Numbered from the stretch's first letter, positions 55,920 to 64,000 are shown. The stretch: 64,000 nucleotides of DNA from Kocuria palustris (GCF_016907795.1 NZ_JAFBCR010000001.1:1302001-1366000), one strand, 5' to 3'. The notes: generated from the sequence alone by a model not told the origin. Translations and numbers: made by a program.

Positions 55920-57311
55920 ATGAGCTCCCCCGACCGTTCCTCAACTCCTGCGGCGACCGCCGACCCCGTGCTTGCCCGGGCCATGAAGCCCGTGAACTAC
56001 GTGGTGGAGCGGTTCATCCCCTCCGCGCTGATCTTCGCGATCGTCCTGACACTGGTGGTTGCGGTCATGGCACTGGTCCTGACCGACTCCGGCCCAGTGA
56101 CCGTTGTCATGGGGTGGGGGACGGGACTTTCGGGGCTGCTGGAGTTCATGACCCAGATGGCGCTGGTGCTGCTGCTCGGCCACGCCCTGGCGAGCACTCG
56201 GCCGGTTCGGGCGCTTCTCGCACGGCTCGCCGGCATCCCGCGGTCGCCGCTTGCGGCCTACGTGTTCGTGTTCGTGATCGCTGCGGTGGCGTCACTGATC
56301 ACATGGGGCTTCGGCCTGGTGGTCGGCGGTCTGCTCGCGCGCGAGGTCGCCGCCGGGTTCTCGCGCCGCAGCAGGCCGGTGAGCTTCCCCATGCTCGTGG
56401 CCTCCGGCTTCTCCGGCTTCGTGGTGTGGCACATGGGCTACTCGGGCTCGGGGCCGCTGACCGCGGCAACTCCCGGCTCGTTCATCGAGAAGCAGGTGGG
56501 CCACGTCATCCCCATCTCGCAGACCACGTTCTCGTGGTGGAACATCACGGCTACGGTGGCCACCGTGGTGCTCGTCGCCTTCGCCCTGTGGCTCGTGGCG
56601 CCTCGGGCCGTGCCCGCGAGTCACGCGGTGACCGCAGACGCGCTCGCCGAGTCCGACCAGCGCATTGCCACCCCCGAGGTGGAAGTGCCCGCCGACCGCC
56701 TCGACGCCTCACGCATCCCCACCCTGCTCGTGGGCCTCGCCCTGGTGGCCTACCTGGTCATCCACTTCACCGGCGGCACCGTGACCCTGAACATTGTGAA
56801 CTGGATGTTCCTGGCGCTGATCTTCCTGCTCTCCCGCAACGCGTTCGAGGTCATGGCGCTCGTCAAGAACGCCGCCTCCAACGTGGGTGACATCCTGCTG
56901 CAGTTCCCGCTCTACGCCGGGATCATGGGCATCATGACGGCCAGCGGGCTCATCCAGGTGCTCTCGGACTCCATCGTGGAGGTCGCCTCCCCCCAGACCC
57001 TCGGCTTCCTGGCCTTCCTCTCCGCGGGTCTCGTGAACTTCTTCGTCCCCTCCGGCGGTGGACAGGTGGCCATCCAGGCGCCCATCCTCCTCGACGCCGC
57101 CGCCCGCCTGGGCGTGGACCCGTCCGTGATCATCATGTCCGTGGCGTACGGCGACCAGTGGACCAACATGATCCAGCCCTTCTGGGCCCTGCCCCTGCTG
57201 GCGATCGCCGGGCTGAAGATCCGGGACATCCTCGGCTACACCACCGTGGTGCTGGTGGTCTCCGGGGTGGTCTTCGGGGCGACCATGCTGATCGTGGGCG
57301 CGGGGGTCTGA
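55920..57311 (+). CDS. Short-chain fatty acid transporter (AtoE family)
   Basis: A 463-residue inner-membrane permease with about 12 transmembrane segments, of the AtoE short-chain fatty acid family. Supporting segments are NYVVERFIPSALIFAIVLTL, SLITWGFGLVVGGLLARE, ASGFSGFVVWHMGYSGSGPL and NFFVPSGGGQVAIQAPILL with GDQWTNMIQPFWALPLL. The likely substrates are butyrate or acetoacetate, inferred from the family. It is the first gene after the IS5 element. No metabolic partner gene lies beside it. Confidence 0.9.
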   Translation: MSSPDRSSTPAATADPVLARAMKPVNYVVERFIPSALIFAIVLTLVVAVMALVLTDSGPVTVVMGWGTGLSGLLEFMTQMALVLLLGHALASTRPVRALLARLAGIPRSPLAAYVFVFVIAAVASLITWGFGLVVGGLLAREVAAGFSRRSRPVSFPMLVASGFSGFVVWHMGYSGSGPLTAATPGSFIEKQVGHVIPISQTTFSWWNITATVATVVLVAFALWLVAPRAVPASHAVTADALAESDQRIATPEVEVPADRLDASRIPTLLVGLALVAYLVIHFTGGTVTLNIVNWMFLALIFLLSRNAFEVMALVKNAASNVGDILLQFPLYAGIMGIMTASGLIQVLSDSIVEVASPQTLGFLAFLSAGLVNFFVPSGGGQVAIQAPILLDAAARLGVDPSVIIMSVAYGDQWTNMIQPFWALPLLAIAGLKIRDILGYTTVVLVVSGVVFGATMLIVGAGV

Positions 57312-57350
57312 CGACGACGCCGCACGGTCCCGTGCCGCGCGTGGGTGGCG

Positions 57351-57366
57351 GGGAGCGACGTCGTCC
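57351..57366. repeat. Dispersed motif GGGAGCGACGTCGTC, copy 1
   Basis: A 15-bp motif at 57351-57365, repeated exactly at 58813-58827 and with one change at 61124-61138 inside bioA. It lies in the convergent gap between the transporter and GNAT genes. Confidence 0.6.
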
Positions 57367-57372
57367 GCGGTC

Positions 57373-57870
57373 TCACCGGACCATGCGGACCTCGCGCAGG
57401 TCCTCCAGCCCGGGATCGGTCAACGAGGCGCTGTCCGCCCGGAACCCGTTGCGCTCGTAGAAGCGGATGGCGCGTGGATTGGCCTCCGCGACCCACAGCT
57501 GCGCGGGCTCCCCGCCGAGAACGGCGTCGAGCAGGGCCTGTCCCGCGCCCGTGCCGTGGTGCTCGCGGAGCACATAGAGCAGGTGCAGGGCGTGCTCGCG
57601 GGCGGGGTCGTCTTCGCGGGGCTGCCCAGTGCCCGCGAAACCGATGATCGTCTCGCCCACCACGGCCACCCTAACCCGTACACGGCGGGACGGTTCTGCG
57701 AGCATCCGGGTCCACGTCTCCTCCCGACGGCGCAAGGCGTCGTCGTCGAAGAACCGCTCCGGCACGAGCCCGGTGTACGTTTCCCGCCACGACTGCGTGT
57801 GCACTCTCGCGATCCCCGGGGCGTCTTCGGGGACGGGTGTACGCACGGTGAAGGGGGTGCCGGTGGTCAT
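57373..57870 (-). CDS. GNAT-family N-acetyltransferase
   Basis: A 165-residue acetyltransferase. It has the opening FTVRTPVPEDAPGIARVHTQSW, the acetyl-CoA loop LREHHGTGAGQALLDAVL and the end NPRAIRFYERNGFRAD. WRETYTGLVPERFFDD is typical of a common actinobacterial subgroup. The acceptor is unknown. It converges on the AtoE gene. No strong ribosome site is seen before the ATG at 57870. Confidence 0.9.
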   Translation of the reverse strand: MTTGTPFTVRTPVPEDAPGIARVHTQSWRETYTGLVPERFFDDDALRRREETWTRMLAEPSRRVRVRVAVVGETIIGFAGTGQPREDDPAREHALHLLYVLREHHGTGAGQALLDAVLGGEPAQLWVAEANPRAIRFYERNGFRADSASLTDPGLEDLREVRMVR

Positions 57871-57957
57871 GCAGACATTCTGGCCGCCGCCCGCACCGGC
57901 TGACACCCCCGGACGGCGGACCCGGCGGTGGAGAGGAGCGCGCACGCGTTCCCACCA

Positions 57958-58021
57958 CCTGCAACAACGGAGCAAGTGCAGTTCCGGGGTCGCAGTTCTG
58001 CGTTTGCTCCGTAGTCGCAGG
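57958..58021. repeat. Palindromic element, copy 1 (64 nt)
   Basis: It begins CCTGCAACAACGGAGCAA and ends TTTGCTCCGTAGTCGCAGG, forming a long imperfect stem with an inner GTGCAG/CAGTTCTGC region. It is the same length as copy 2 and shares the outer bases and the GAGCAAGTGC core. Confidence 0.8.
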
Positions 58022-58094
58022 GGCGCCCCGTCTGGACCGGCGGCTTCAGCGAGAGCGGTGGCCCCGGCAGGCTCACTGAAGCCCCCTCCCGCCT

Positions 58095-58158
58095 CCTGCA
58101 TTAACAGAGCAAGTGCGGTTTTGCGGCCGCAATTCGGCATCTGCTCAGTTGTTGCAGG
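58095..58158. repeat. Palindromic element, copy 2 (64 nt)
   Basis: It begins CCTGCATTAACAGAGCAA and ends CTGCTCAGTTGTTGCAGG. The substitutions relative to copy 1 fall largely on both sides of the stem, which would preserve pairing. It lies 33 bp past the bioQ stop and could also end bioQ transcription. Confidence 0.8.
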
Positions 58159-58190
58159 GGTGCGGGCGGTGGAGGGGGGCGACGACGCCG

Positions 58191-58745
58191 CTACGCCAGG
58201 ATCGCGCGCACGCCCGCCTCGAACTCGGCGGCCATCGTGGCGGTGGGGAGGTCCATCGACTCGCGGGTCTGCTGGGCGGTCACGGATCCCAGGGTGAAGC
58301 GGACCAGGGTGAGCGCGGCCGTCTCGGCCGGGGCGGGGTCCATGCCCGCGCGGGTCAGCGCCGCGGTGAGCAGGGGTGTGGGCTGCATGCCCGAGGGGTC
58401 CAGCGCGTGGGCCACGCTCACCACGTCCGCGCCGTCTCGCACGGCGAGCACCGCGGAACGGAACCGGGCGATGAGGAGGGTGGCGTCGTCGTCGGCGACT
58501 GCCGGGGAAGTGCCCGCGGGAGAGGCTCCTGTGGTGGGAGCGCCTGTGGAGGAGGTGCTCAGCGGGGCGACCATGCTCTGCGCGAGGACTGCCAGCAGCT
58601 CCTGCTTGTTCGCCACGTGCCAGTACAGGGCGCCGGGCTGCACGCCCAGCTCGCGGGCCAGGCGGCGCATCGAGAGGTCCCCGAGCCCGTAGGTCTGCAG
58701 GATGTGCCACGCGGCGTCCACCACCTGGTCGCGGTCCAGTGCCAC
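58191..58745 (-). CDS. bioQ: TetR-family biotin regulator BioQ
   Basis: A 184-residue TetR-type repressor. The HTH lies near the start: DQVVDAAWHILQTYGLGDLS, then MRRLARELGVQPGALYWHVA. The ligand domain has the TetR_C Asp/Thr-rich pattern. BioQ is the known TetR-type repressor of biotin genes in corynebacteria and relatives. Its divergent position beside bioB and the two TGAAC-N3-GTTCA sites at the bioB promoter support the call. GTG at 58745 is chosen for the AGGGAGG site 6 nt upstream. Confidence 0.87.
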   Translation of the reverse strand: MALDRDQVVDAAWHILQTYGLGDLSMRRLARELGVQPGALYWHVANKQELLAVLAQSMVAPLSTSSTGAPTTGASPAGTSPAVADDDATLLIARFRSAVLAVRDGADVVSVAHALDPSGMQPTPLLTAALTRAGMDPAPAETAALTLVRFTLGSVTAQQTRESMDLPTATMAAEFEAGVRAILA

Positions 58746-58812
58746 GGTGTCCCTCCCTGCTCTCGTGCCCGGGTGCGGGCCACGCGGAAACTCTACCGAG
58801 CGTACGTGGGGT

Positions 58813-58827
58813 GGGAGCGACGTCGTC
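58813..58827. repeat. Dispersed motif GGGAGCGACGTCGTC, copy 2
   Basis: An exact copy of 57351-57365, here in the bioQ-bioB intergenic region. Confidence 0.6.
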
Positions 58828-58893
58828 GTGACCAGGACAGCGGCGCGGCAGCGCCAGGCCGCGCGCCGCCTCTCGCAACGGCCGCCCGGGAAA

Positions 58894-58921
58894 TTGACAA
58901 TCCTGAACACCGTTCAATAAT
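58894..58921 (+). promoter_or_regulatory. bioB promoter
   Basis: A perfect -35 TTGACA (58894-58899), a 16-nt spacer and -10 AATAAT (58916-58921). Transcription would start at about 58928, the A of the bioB ATG. It is the strongest-looking promoter in the window. Confidence 0.75.
58904..58916. promoter_or_regulatory. Predicted BioQ operator 1
   Basis: TGAACACCGTTCA, a perfect TGAAC-N3-GTTCA palindrome lying between the -35 and -10 boxes of bioB. It closely matches the TGAAC-N3-GTTAC motif reported for BioQ in corynebacteria. Confidence 0.75.
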
Positions 58922-58934
58922 TGAACAATGTTCA
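58922..58934. promoter_or_regulatory. Predicted BioQ operator 2, overlapping the bioB start codon
   Basis: TGAACAATGTTCA, the same palindrome, 18 bp centre to centre from operator 1. It covers the predicted transcription start and the first codons of bioB, so the codons Met-Phe-Lys are part of the operator. Confidence 0.72.
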
Positions 58935-60316
58935 AGAACCCTGCCGAGCTGGCCGAGCGCGTCCTCGCCGGCGACCCCGTGACCCCGGACGAAGCCCTCG
59001 AGCTGCTGCACACCGACGACCCCGGCATGCTGGACCTCGTGGCCGCCGCCGCCCGGCTGCGCCGCGAGCACTTCGGGATGACCGTGAAGGTGAACTACCT
59101 GGTCAACCTGAAGTCTGGGCTGTGCGCCGAGGACTGCGGCTACTGCTCCCAGCGCCTGAACGCCGGGACGGACATCCTCAAGTACTCGTGGCTGAGCCCC
59201 GAGAAGGCCGTGGAGCAGGCCGAGTACGGCATCCGCGGTGGCGCGAGCCGCGTGTGCCTCGTGGCGAGCGGCCGCGGCCCGTCCAACCGAGAGGTGGGCA
59301 ACGTGACCCGCACCGTGGAGGCGCTCAAGGAGCAGCACCCGGACGTGGAGGTCTGCGCGTGCCTGGGCCTGCTCAAGGACGGCCAGGCGGAGACGCTGAG
59401 CGGCGCGGGCGTGGACGCCTACAATCACAACCTCAACACCGCCGAGTCCCACTACGAGTCCATCTGCTCCACCCATACCTACCAGGACCGCGTGGACACC
59501 GTGGAGCGCGCGAAGGACGCCGGGCTCTCGCCGTGCTCCGGGCTGATCGTGGGCATGCGGGAGACAGACGAGCAGCTCGTTGAGGCGCTCTTCGCGCTGC
59601 GGGAGCTGGGCTCGGACTCCGTGCCGGTGAACTTCCTCATGCCCTTCGACGGCACGCCCCTGGCAGGCACGTGGCAGCTGAGCCCGCAGAAGTGCCTGAA
59701 GATCCTCTCCGTGGTGCGCTTCGTGTGCCCGGATAAGGAGATCCGCATGGCCGGCGGCCGCGAGATGCACCTGCGCTCCCTGCAGCCCCTCGCCCTGCAC
59801 GTGGTCAACTCCCTCTTCCTGGGCGACTACCTCACCTCCGAGGGGCAGGCGGCAAAGGCGGACCTGGACATGGTTGCCGACGCCGGATTCACCGTCCTCG
59901 GCGCGGGTCCGTTGAGGGAGCACGACGACACGGTGCCCGCCGACACCTCGAACGGTGCGGCACCCGAGCAGGCCGCGGCGGGCCAGGCAGGTTCGACGGG
60001 CCCCGCGACCACGCCCTGCGGGTCCACGTGCGGAACCGGTGGACCTGCCGGTTCCGATGCCGCCTCGGGCGGCCGTCCGGACCCCTCCGACCCGGTCTCT
60101 TCCGGTCAGGGCGACGACGCCGCGGTGCCCTCCGCCGCCCCGGGCCCGGTTCCGACCCCGCCAGCTGCCCCCGCCCCCGTGTCTGCGGCGCTCGCCGCCC
60201 TGCTGAGCTCGGGCGAGGGACCCGAGCGCGACGAGGACGACACCCGGGTGAGGATCGAGCTGAGCCCGACCGTGCGGCGTCGCGGTGCGGGGACCTCGGT
60301 GGCGCCGAATGCCTGA
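58928..60316 (+). CDS. bioB: Biotin synthase with a long C-terminal extension
   Basis: A 462-residue radical SAM enzyme that inserts sulfur into dethiobiotin. The 4Fe-4S motif CAEDCGYC is at residues 66-73. The conserved segments [20 protein letters not shown] and [12 protein letters not shown] are present, and the core ends with [12 protein letters not shown] at about residue 328. The remaining 130 residues are an Ala/Pro/Gly/Ser-rich extension with a CGSTC pair, not usual for BioB (about 330-350 residues). No ribosome site precedes the ATG, consistent with a leaderless message. It overlaps bioA by 8 nt. Confidence 0.95.
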   Translation: MFKNPAELAERVLAGDPVTPDEALELLHTDDPGMLDLVAAAARLRREHFGMTVKVNYLVNLKSGLCAEDCGYCSQRLNAGTDILKYSWLSPEKAVEQAEYGIRGGASRVCLVASGRGPSNREVGNVTRTVEALKEQHPDVEVCACLGLLKDGQAETLSGAGVDAYNHNLNTAESHYESICSTHTYQDRVDTVERAKDAGLSPCSGLIVGMRETDEQLVEALFALRELGSDSVPVNFLMPFDGTPLAGTWQLSPQKCLKILSVVRFVCPDKEIRMAGGREMHLRSLQPLALHVVNSLFLGDYLTSEGQAAKADLDMVADAGFTVLGAGPLREHDDTVPADTSNGAAPEQAAAGQAGSTGPATTPCGSTCGTGGPAGSDAASGGRPDPSDPVSSGQGDDAAVPSAAPGPVPTPPAAPAPVSAALAALLSSGEGPERDEDDTRVRIELSPTVRRRGAGTSVAPNA

Positions 60317-61913
60317 CCCGGCACCGCAGATCACGCACGACACCGCGCCCGCCGAGAGCAGCGGGGAAGCTTCTTGCCCCACCGCGGGTGCCGTGGCAGA
60401 TACGGCAGAACAGGGTGACGACGCCGCGCAGCCCACCCGCCTCGCCGCCCGTGACCGCGGGCTGCTGTGGCACCCCTACGCACCGCTGGACGGGCCCGCA
60501 CCCCACGCGGTGCTGGCCGCGGAGGGCGTGACCCTGACCCTGGAGACCCCTGAGGGGGACCGGATCCGGGCGATCGACGGCATGGCCTCGTGGTGGTGCG
60601 CGGTGCACGGCTACCGCAACCCGGAGCTGGACCGCGCCGCCGTGGACCAGATCACCGAGTTCTCTCACGTGATGTTCGGCGGTCTCACGCACCGCCCGGC
60701 CGTGGAGCTGGCGGAGCTGCTGGTGGAGGTCACCCCGGCCGAGCTGCAGCACGTGTTCTTCGCGGACTCCGGCTCCGTGAGCGTGGAGGTCGCGCTGAAG
60801 CTCGCCGTGCAGTACCAGGCGGCCCTCGGGCGGCCGGAGCGCCGTCGCATCCTGACCGTGCGCGGCGGCTACCACGGGGACACCACTGGCGCCATGAGCG
60901 TGTGCGACCCCGAGGGCGGAATGCACGCCGAATTCTCCGGGCTGGTGGCGGAGCAGCTGTTCGTGGCACCGCCTCCCGCGGCGCACCCCCGGCGTAGGTC
61001 CGGGTACGAGGATCCCGAGGGGTTGCGGTCCCCGGAGAACCTCGGTGCGGCGGCCTCGGACACCGCTGGTTTCGTGCCTTCCGGGGACACCGAAGGGCCA
61101 GGTGGGAGCGGCGCGCAGGGCGCGGGAGCGCCGTCGTCGTCCGGGGCCGTGGACTGGGACGCCGACGACGCCGCCGTTGAGGCGTGGATCGCGGACGTGC
61201 GCAACGTCGCCCGCGCCCACCGGGACGAGCTCGCCGGGATCATCGTGGAACCCGTGCTGCAGGGCGCGGGCGGGATGCGCACGTACGACCCGCGGTGCCT
61301 GCGGGTGCTGCGAGAGCTGGCGGACGAGCTGGACCTGGTGTTCATCGTGGATGAGATCGCCACGGGCTTCGGCCGCACCGGGAAGTGGTTCGCCAGTGAG
61401 TGGGCGGACGTGGTCCCGGACGTGATGTGCGTGGGCAAGGCGCTGACCGGCGGATACATGTCCCTGGCGGCGGTGCTCGTGTCCGAGGCCGTGGGAGCGG
61501 TCATCACGGCGTCGGAGCAGCGCGCGCTGATGCACGGGCCCACGTTCATGGCGAACCCGCTCGCGTGCGCCGTGGCCCTGCAGTCCGTGCGGATGCTGCG
61601 GGACTCCTGGTGGGCGAACGTCTCCCGGATCGAGGAGACCCTGCGGGAGATACTGCCCGTGGCGGCGGAGCTGCGCGTCGTGAAGGACGTGCGGGTCATC
61701 GGCGCCGTGGGGGTCGTGGAGTTCCACGAGGCCCCGGACCCGGAGCTGCTCACCCGCGCGGCTCTGGAACAGGGGGTGTGGTTCCGCCCGTTCGGACGCC
61801 TGCTCTACACCATGCCCCCGTACGTCTGCACGGACGAGGAGGTCCGCACCATCGCCTACGCCCTGCTGCGGGCCGCGCAGGAAGTGGAGCTGACGGGCGG
61901 GGGATGGGCATGA
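60309..61913 (+). CDS. bioA: Adenosylmethionine-8-amino-7-oxononanoate aminotransferase
   Basis: A 534-residue PLP enzyme that converts KAPA to DAPA in biotin synthesis. The core starts at about residue 50 ([11 protein letters not shown]), with [19 protein letters not shown] and [14 protein letters not shown]. The PLP lysine is Lys377 in [12 protein letters not shown]. It is about 90-100 residues longer than usual because of a low-complexity N-terminus (1-48) and an insertion at about residues 226-282 rich in G, S, P and A. Both additions contain the GACGACG-type motif seen elsewhere in the locus. ATG overlaps the bioB stop. Confidence 0.94.
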   Translation: MPDPAPQITHDTAPAESSGEASCPTAGAVADTAEQGDDAAQPTRLAARDRGLLWHPYAPLDGPAPHAVLAAEGVTLTLETPEGDRIRAIDGMASWWCAVHGYRNPELDRAAVDQITEFSHVMFGGLTHRPAVELAELLVEVTPAELQHVFFADSGSVSVEVALKLAVQYQAALGRPERRRILTVRGGYHGDTTGAMSVCDPEGGMHAEFSGLVAEQLFVAPPPAAHPRRRSGYEDPEGLRSPENLGAAASDTAGFVPSGDTEGPGGSGAQGAGAPSSSGAVDWDADDAAVEAWIADVRNVARAHRDELAGIIVEPVLQGAGGMRTYDPRCLRVLRELADELDLVFIVDEIATGFGRTGKWFASEWADVVPDVMCVGKALTGGYMSLAAVLVSEAVGAVITASEQRALMHGPTFMANPLACAVALQSVRMLRDSWWANVSRIEETLREILPVAAELRVVKDVRVIGAVGVVEFHEAPDPELLTRAALEQGVWFRPFGRLLYTMPPYVCTDEEVRTIAYALLRAAQEVELTGGGWA

Positions 61914-63046
61914 CGGTCGGTCCCCTTGACGACTGGCTCCGCGCTCGCGGCGAGCAGCGCGCGGAGGCGGGACTGCGACGTCGGCTGCGGACGCCGCCCC
62001 GGGCGTGCGTGGACCTGGCCTCGAACGACTACCTGGGGCTCTCCCGGGACCCGCGCGTGGTGGCCGCCGCCCAGCACGCGCTGGGGGAGCACGGCACAGG
62101 CTCTCGGGCCTCCCGGCTGGTGACCGGAACCCTGGGGGTCCACGAGGTGCTGGAGCGCGAACTGTGCGAGCTCACTGACCAGCCCGTCGCGCTCGCGTTC
62201 TCCAGCGGGTACGCCGCGAACACCGGGGTGCTGACGGCGCTGGGGGACGCGGACACGCTGATCGTCTCGGACGCCCACGCGCACGCGTCCCTGGTGGACG
62301 GGGCACGGCTGTCCCAGTCGCCGGTGCGGATCGCGCGGCACGCGGACGTCGCGCACGTGGCGCAGCTGCTGGCGGAGCGCGCGGAGGCGCGCGCCGTCGT
62401 GGTCGTGGAGTCCGTGTACTCGGTGTGGGGCGACCACGCGCCGCTCGCGGAGCTGGCCGCGCTCTGCCGCGCCGAGAACGCGCTGCTGCTCGTGGACGAG
62501 GCGCACGGGATCGGGGTAGCGGGCGGCGGCCGGGGGCTCGTGCACGAGCTTGGTCTTGCGGGATCGCCGCACGTGGCCGTGACCATGACGCTGTCCAAGG
62601 CGCTCGGCGCGCAGGGCGGCGCGGTGCTCGGGTCCGAGGCGCTGCGCGAGCACCTGGTGAACACGGCGCGCCCGTTCATCTTCGACACCGCCCTCGCGCC
62701 CGCCTCTGCCGCTGCGGCCACGGAGGCCGCGCGGATCGTGCGGGCGCACCCCGAACTGGTGGAGACCCTGCACGAGCGGGCGCGGTTCGTGGCCTCCGCG
62801 CTGGGCACCCCGCCGGCCCGCGCGGCGGTGCAGTCCCTCCCGGTGGCCTCCGCGGAGTCGGCCGTGCGGGCAGCGGAGGTGATCCGTTCCCGGGGCGTGG
62901 TGGTGGGGTGCTTCCGCCCGCCCTCGGTCCCGGACGGCATCAGTCGCCTGCGCATCACGGCTCCCGCGGACATGGAACTACACGTTCTGGCCCGGGCGTT
63001 GGACACCGTCCGGGACGTGGTAGGGGACGAACCGCAGGGCGTGTGA
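61910..63046 (+). CDS. bioF: 8-amino-7-oxononanoate synthase
   Basis: A 378-residue PLP enzyme that condenses pimeloyl-CoA/ACP with alanine. The N-terminal DLASNDYLGLSRDPRV, GTGSRASRLVTGTLGVHEVLE, VDEAHGIGVAGGGRG and the PLP lysine motif TMTLSKALGAQGGA are all in place. ATG at 61910 overlaps the bioA stop (ATGA); an in-frame ATG at 61904 is an alternative. Length is normal, unlike BioB, BioA and BioD around it. Confidence 0.95.
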   Translation: MTVGPLDDWLRARGEQRAEAGLRRRLRTPPRACVDLASNDYLGLSRDPRVVAAAQHALGEHGTGSRASRLVTGTLGVHEVLERELCELTDQPVALAFSSGYAANTGVLTALGDADTLIVSDAHAHASLVDGARLSQSPVRIARHADVAHVAQLLAERAEARAVVVVESVYSVWGDHAPLAELAALCRAENALLLVDEAHGIGVAGGGRGLVHELGLAGSPHVAVTMTLSKALGAQGGAVLGSEALREHLVNTARPFIFDTALAPASAAAATEAARIVRAHPELVETLHERARFVASALGTPPARAAVQSLPVASAESAVRAAEVIRSRGVVVGCFRPPSVPDGISRLRITAPADMELHVLARALDTVRDVVGDEPQGV

Positions 63047-63139
63047 GGGGCCGCTCACCCTGCGGAGGAACTGCCCGCCGCCGCGTCAGCCACGTCCAGC
63101 GCACGTGGCCGCACTGCTTTCACTCTGACAGGAGAGACC

Positions 63140-63964
63140 ATGACCACCAATCCCCTGGGCGACCTCGTCGCCTCCCTGGGCCACGCCGTCGTCGTGACGG
63201 GAACCGACACGGACGTGGGCAAGACGTACGCCACGGCGGCGCTCACGGTCTCCGGGTGGAACGTGGGCCGGCGGCGGATCGCGGTCTACAAGCCGCAGCA
63301 GACCGGGATACGGGGCGGGGAACCGGGGGACGTTGACGACGTCGCCCGGCTGGCTCGCGCCGCCGGCGTGCCTTCCGAGGCACTCACCACCGCCGAGGGC
63401 CAGCGTCTCACCGAGCCGATGGCCCCGCCTCCCGCGGCGGCGATCGACGGGGTGGAGCTGCTCCCGCTCTCGGAGCACGTGATGAAAATTGTGGAATTAC
63501 AAGAATCCCACGACCTCGTGATCGTGGAGGGCAGCGGGGGTGTGCTCGTGGAGCTGGACGGGGACCGGCGCACGATTGCGGACCTGGCAGTGGCGTTGCA
63601 GGAGGCTTGTGGGGAGCCAGGCGGGGCGGCCCAAACGGGCCGAGCGGCGGCCGAAACCAGCGGCCAGTTGAGTTCTCCCGAGACGTCCGAGCCCGTGAAC
63701 GCGGTGGAACGTGACGGGGGGACGGTGAGCACTGTGCTGGTGGCGCGCCCGGACCTCGGGACGCTGAACCACACGCTGCTGAGTCTGGAGGCGCTGCTGC
63801 ACCGCGGCGTCGAGGTGGCCGGGGTGGTGCTGGGCAGCTGGCCCGCCGACCCCGACCGCCTCGCGACCTCCAACAGGGAGTACCTCGCGGACCTGCCACC
63901 CGTCGCGGGCCGACGCGTTCCCCTCCTGGGCGCGGTTCCGCGTGGTTGGGGCGGGGCCGCATAG
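63140..63964 (+). CDS. bioD: Dethiobiotin synthetase
   Basis: A 274-residue ATP-dependent enzyme closing the ureido ring of dethiobiotin. The P-loop is VVTGTDTDVGKTYAT (about residues 18-32), with YKPQQTG and VEGSGGVLVEL further on. An extra Gly/Ala/Ser/Thr-rich insertion lies at about residues 154-195. A short patch around 63479-63510 (VMKIVELQES) uses AT-rich codons (AAA, ATT, TTA, CAA, GAA) quite unlike the surrounding sequence. ACAGGAGAG precedes the ATG. A 93-bp gap separates it from bioF. Confidence 0.94.
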   Translation: MTTNPLGDLVASLGHAVVVTGTDTDVGKTYATAALTVSGWNVGRRRIAVYKPQQTGIRGGEPGDVDDVARLARAAGVPSEALTTAEGQRLTEPMAPPPAAAIDGVELLPLSEHVMKIVELQESHDLVIVEGSGGVLVELDGDRRTIADLAVALQEACGEPGGAAQTGRAAAETSGQLSSPETSEPVNAVERDGGTVSTVLVARPDLGTLNHTLLSLEALLHRGVEVAGVVLGSWPADPDRLATSNREYLADLPPVAGRRVPLLGAVPRGWGGAA

Positions 63965-64000
63965 GAGCGGACGGGCGAAAAGAGGGGGACCGCCGTCGTC

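Larger units (their letters stand above)
57871..58190. other. 320-bp non-coding region with paired palindromes
   Basis: There is no gene here. It holds two homologous 64-nt palindromic elements (57958-58021 and 58095-58158) and, between them, a third hairpin (58042-58049 with 58075-58082). A GACGACGCCG motif sits at 58181-58190 next to the bioQ stop. Base composition is less GC-rich inside the palindromes. Confidence 0.75.

Noticed and set aside
55857-55920. Search for further CRISPR repeats beyond the IS5 element
   Set aside because: Nothing resembling the CCCCGC/GCGGGG repeat hairpin occurs there; the array really ends at the IS.

Overview
The window is about 64 kb of very GC-rich DNA (clearly around 70 percent GC by eye, with third codon positions almost always G or C). 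It carries an actinobacterial gene set: an ffs-dnaX-recR-ask block, the Lhr helicase followed by an Nei-type glycosylase, a GH76 protein, DUF4916 and DUF4232 proteins, BioQ-controlled biotin genes and many GTG/TTG starts. The overall look is a Micrococcaceae-like actinobacterium, Kocuria-like at a guess. No rRNA, phage structural genes, plasmid replication genes or chromosome origin are seen.

Layout. 1-4.9 kb: aldo/keto reductase (cut by the window edge), DUF488 protein, SixA-like phosphatase, receiver-less winged-helix regulator, upp, tadA and tRNA-Ser(CGA). 4.9-6.2 kb: a complete IS481-family element sitting just behind tRNA-Ser with a perfect 15-bp target duplication. 6.4-16.7 kb: ferredoxin with a large FAD/Fe-S D-lactate-dehydrogenase-type enzyme, a DUF4232 lipoprotein, lhr and nei2. 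16.7-27.7 kb: idi, an RluA-type synthase, GH76, NUDIX, FUSC, tgt, SRPBCC, MBL hydrolase, a queuosine-precursor transporter, a ThiD/PdxK kinase, a decayed membrane-protein region and a PfpI protein. 27.8-33.2 kb: TetR regulator, an orphan ORF, a secreted glycosidase-like protein, an LTA-synthase-like phosphotransferase and tRNA-Ser(GGA). 33.3-45.2 kb: SRP RNA, dnaX, recR, ask, a putative 3-methyladenine glycosylase overlapping a Rieske protein, a stress protein, and a citrate transporter divergent from a CitA/CitB-type two-component system. 45.3-54.7 kb: purSQL, an acetyltransferase, a mini LuxR-type HTH protein, a GT39-like membrane glycosyltransferase, sdhC and sdhB without sdhA, a broken NADH-dehydrogenase-like gene and a small membrane protein.

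54.8-64 kb is accessory-looking. A two-repeat remnant of a type I-E CRISPR array is interrupted by a complete IS5-family element. It is followed by a short-chain fatty acid transporter, a GNAT enzyme, paired 64-nt palindromes, and the biotin locus (bioQ divergent from bioB-bioA-bioF, then bioD). The bioB promoter has a perfect TTGACA, two TGAAC-N3-GTTCA palindromes that fit BioQ operators, and a predicted start of transcription on the A of the bioB start codon. BioB, BioA and BioD each carry unusual low-complexity additions.

A signal running through the whole window is a -10-like hexamer (TANNNT or close) exactly 6 nt (once 7) before a start codon with no Shine-Dalgarno sequence. It is seen at DUF488, upp, the NUDIX gene, tgt, the TetR gene, dnaX, the citrate sensor kinase, sdhC and bioB, and suggests that many of these mRNAs are leaderless.
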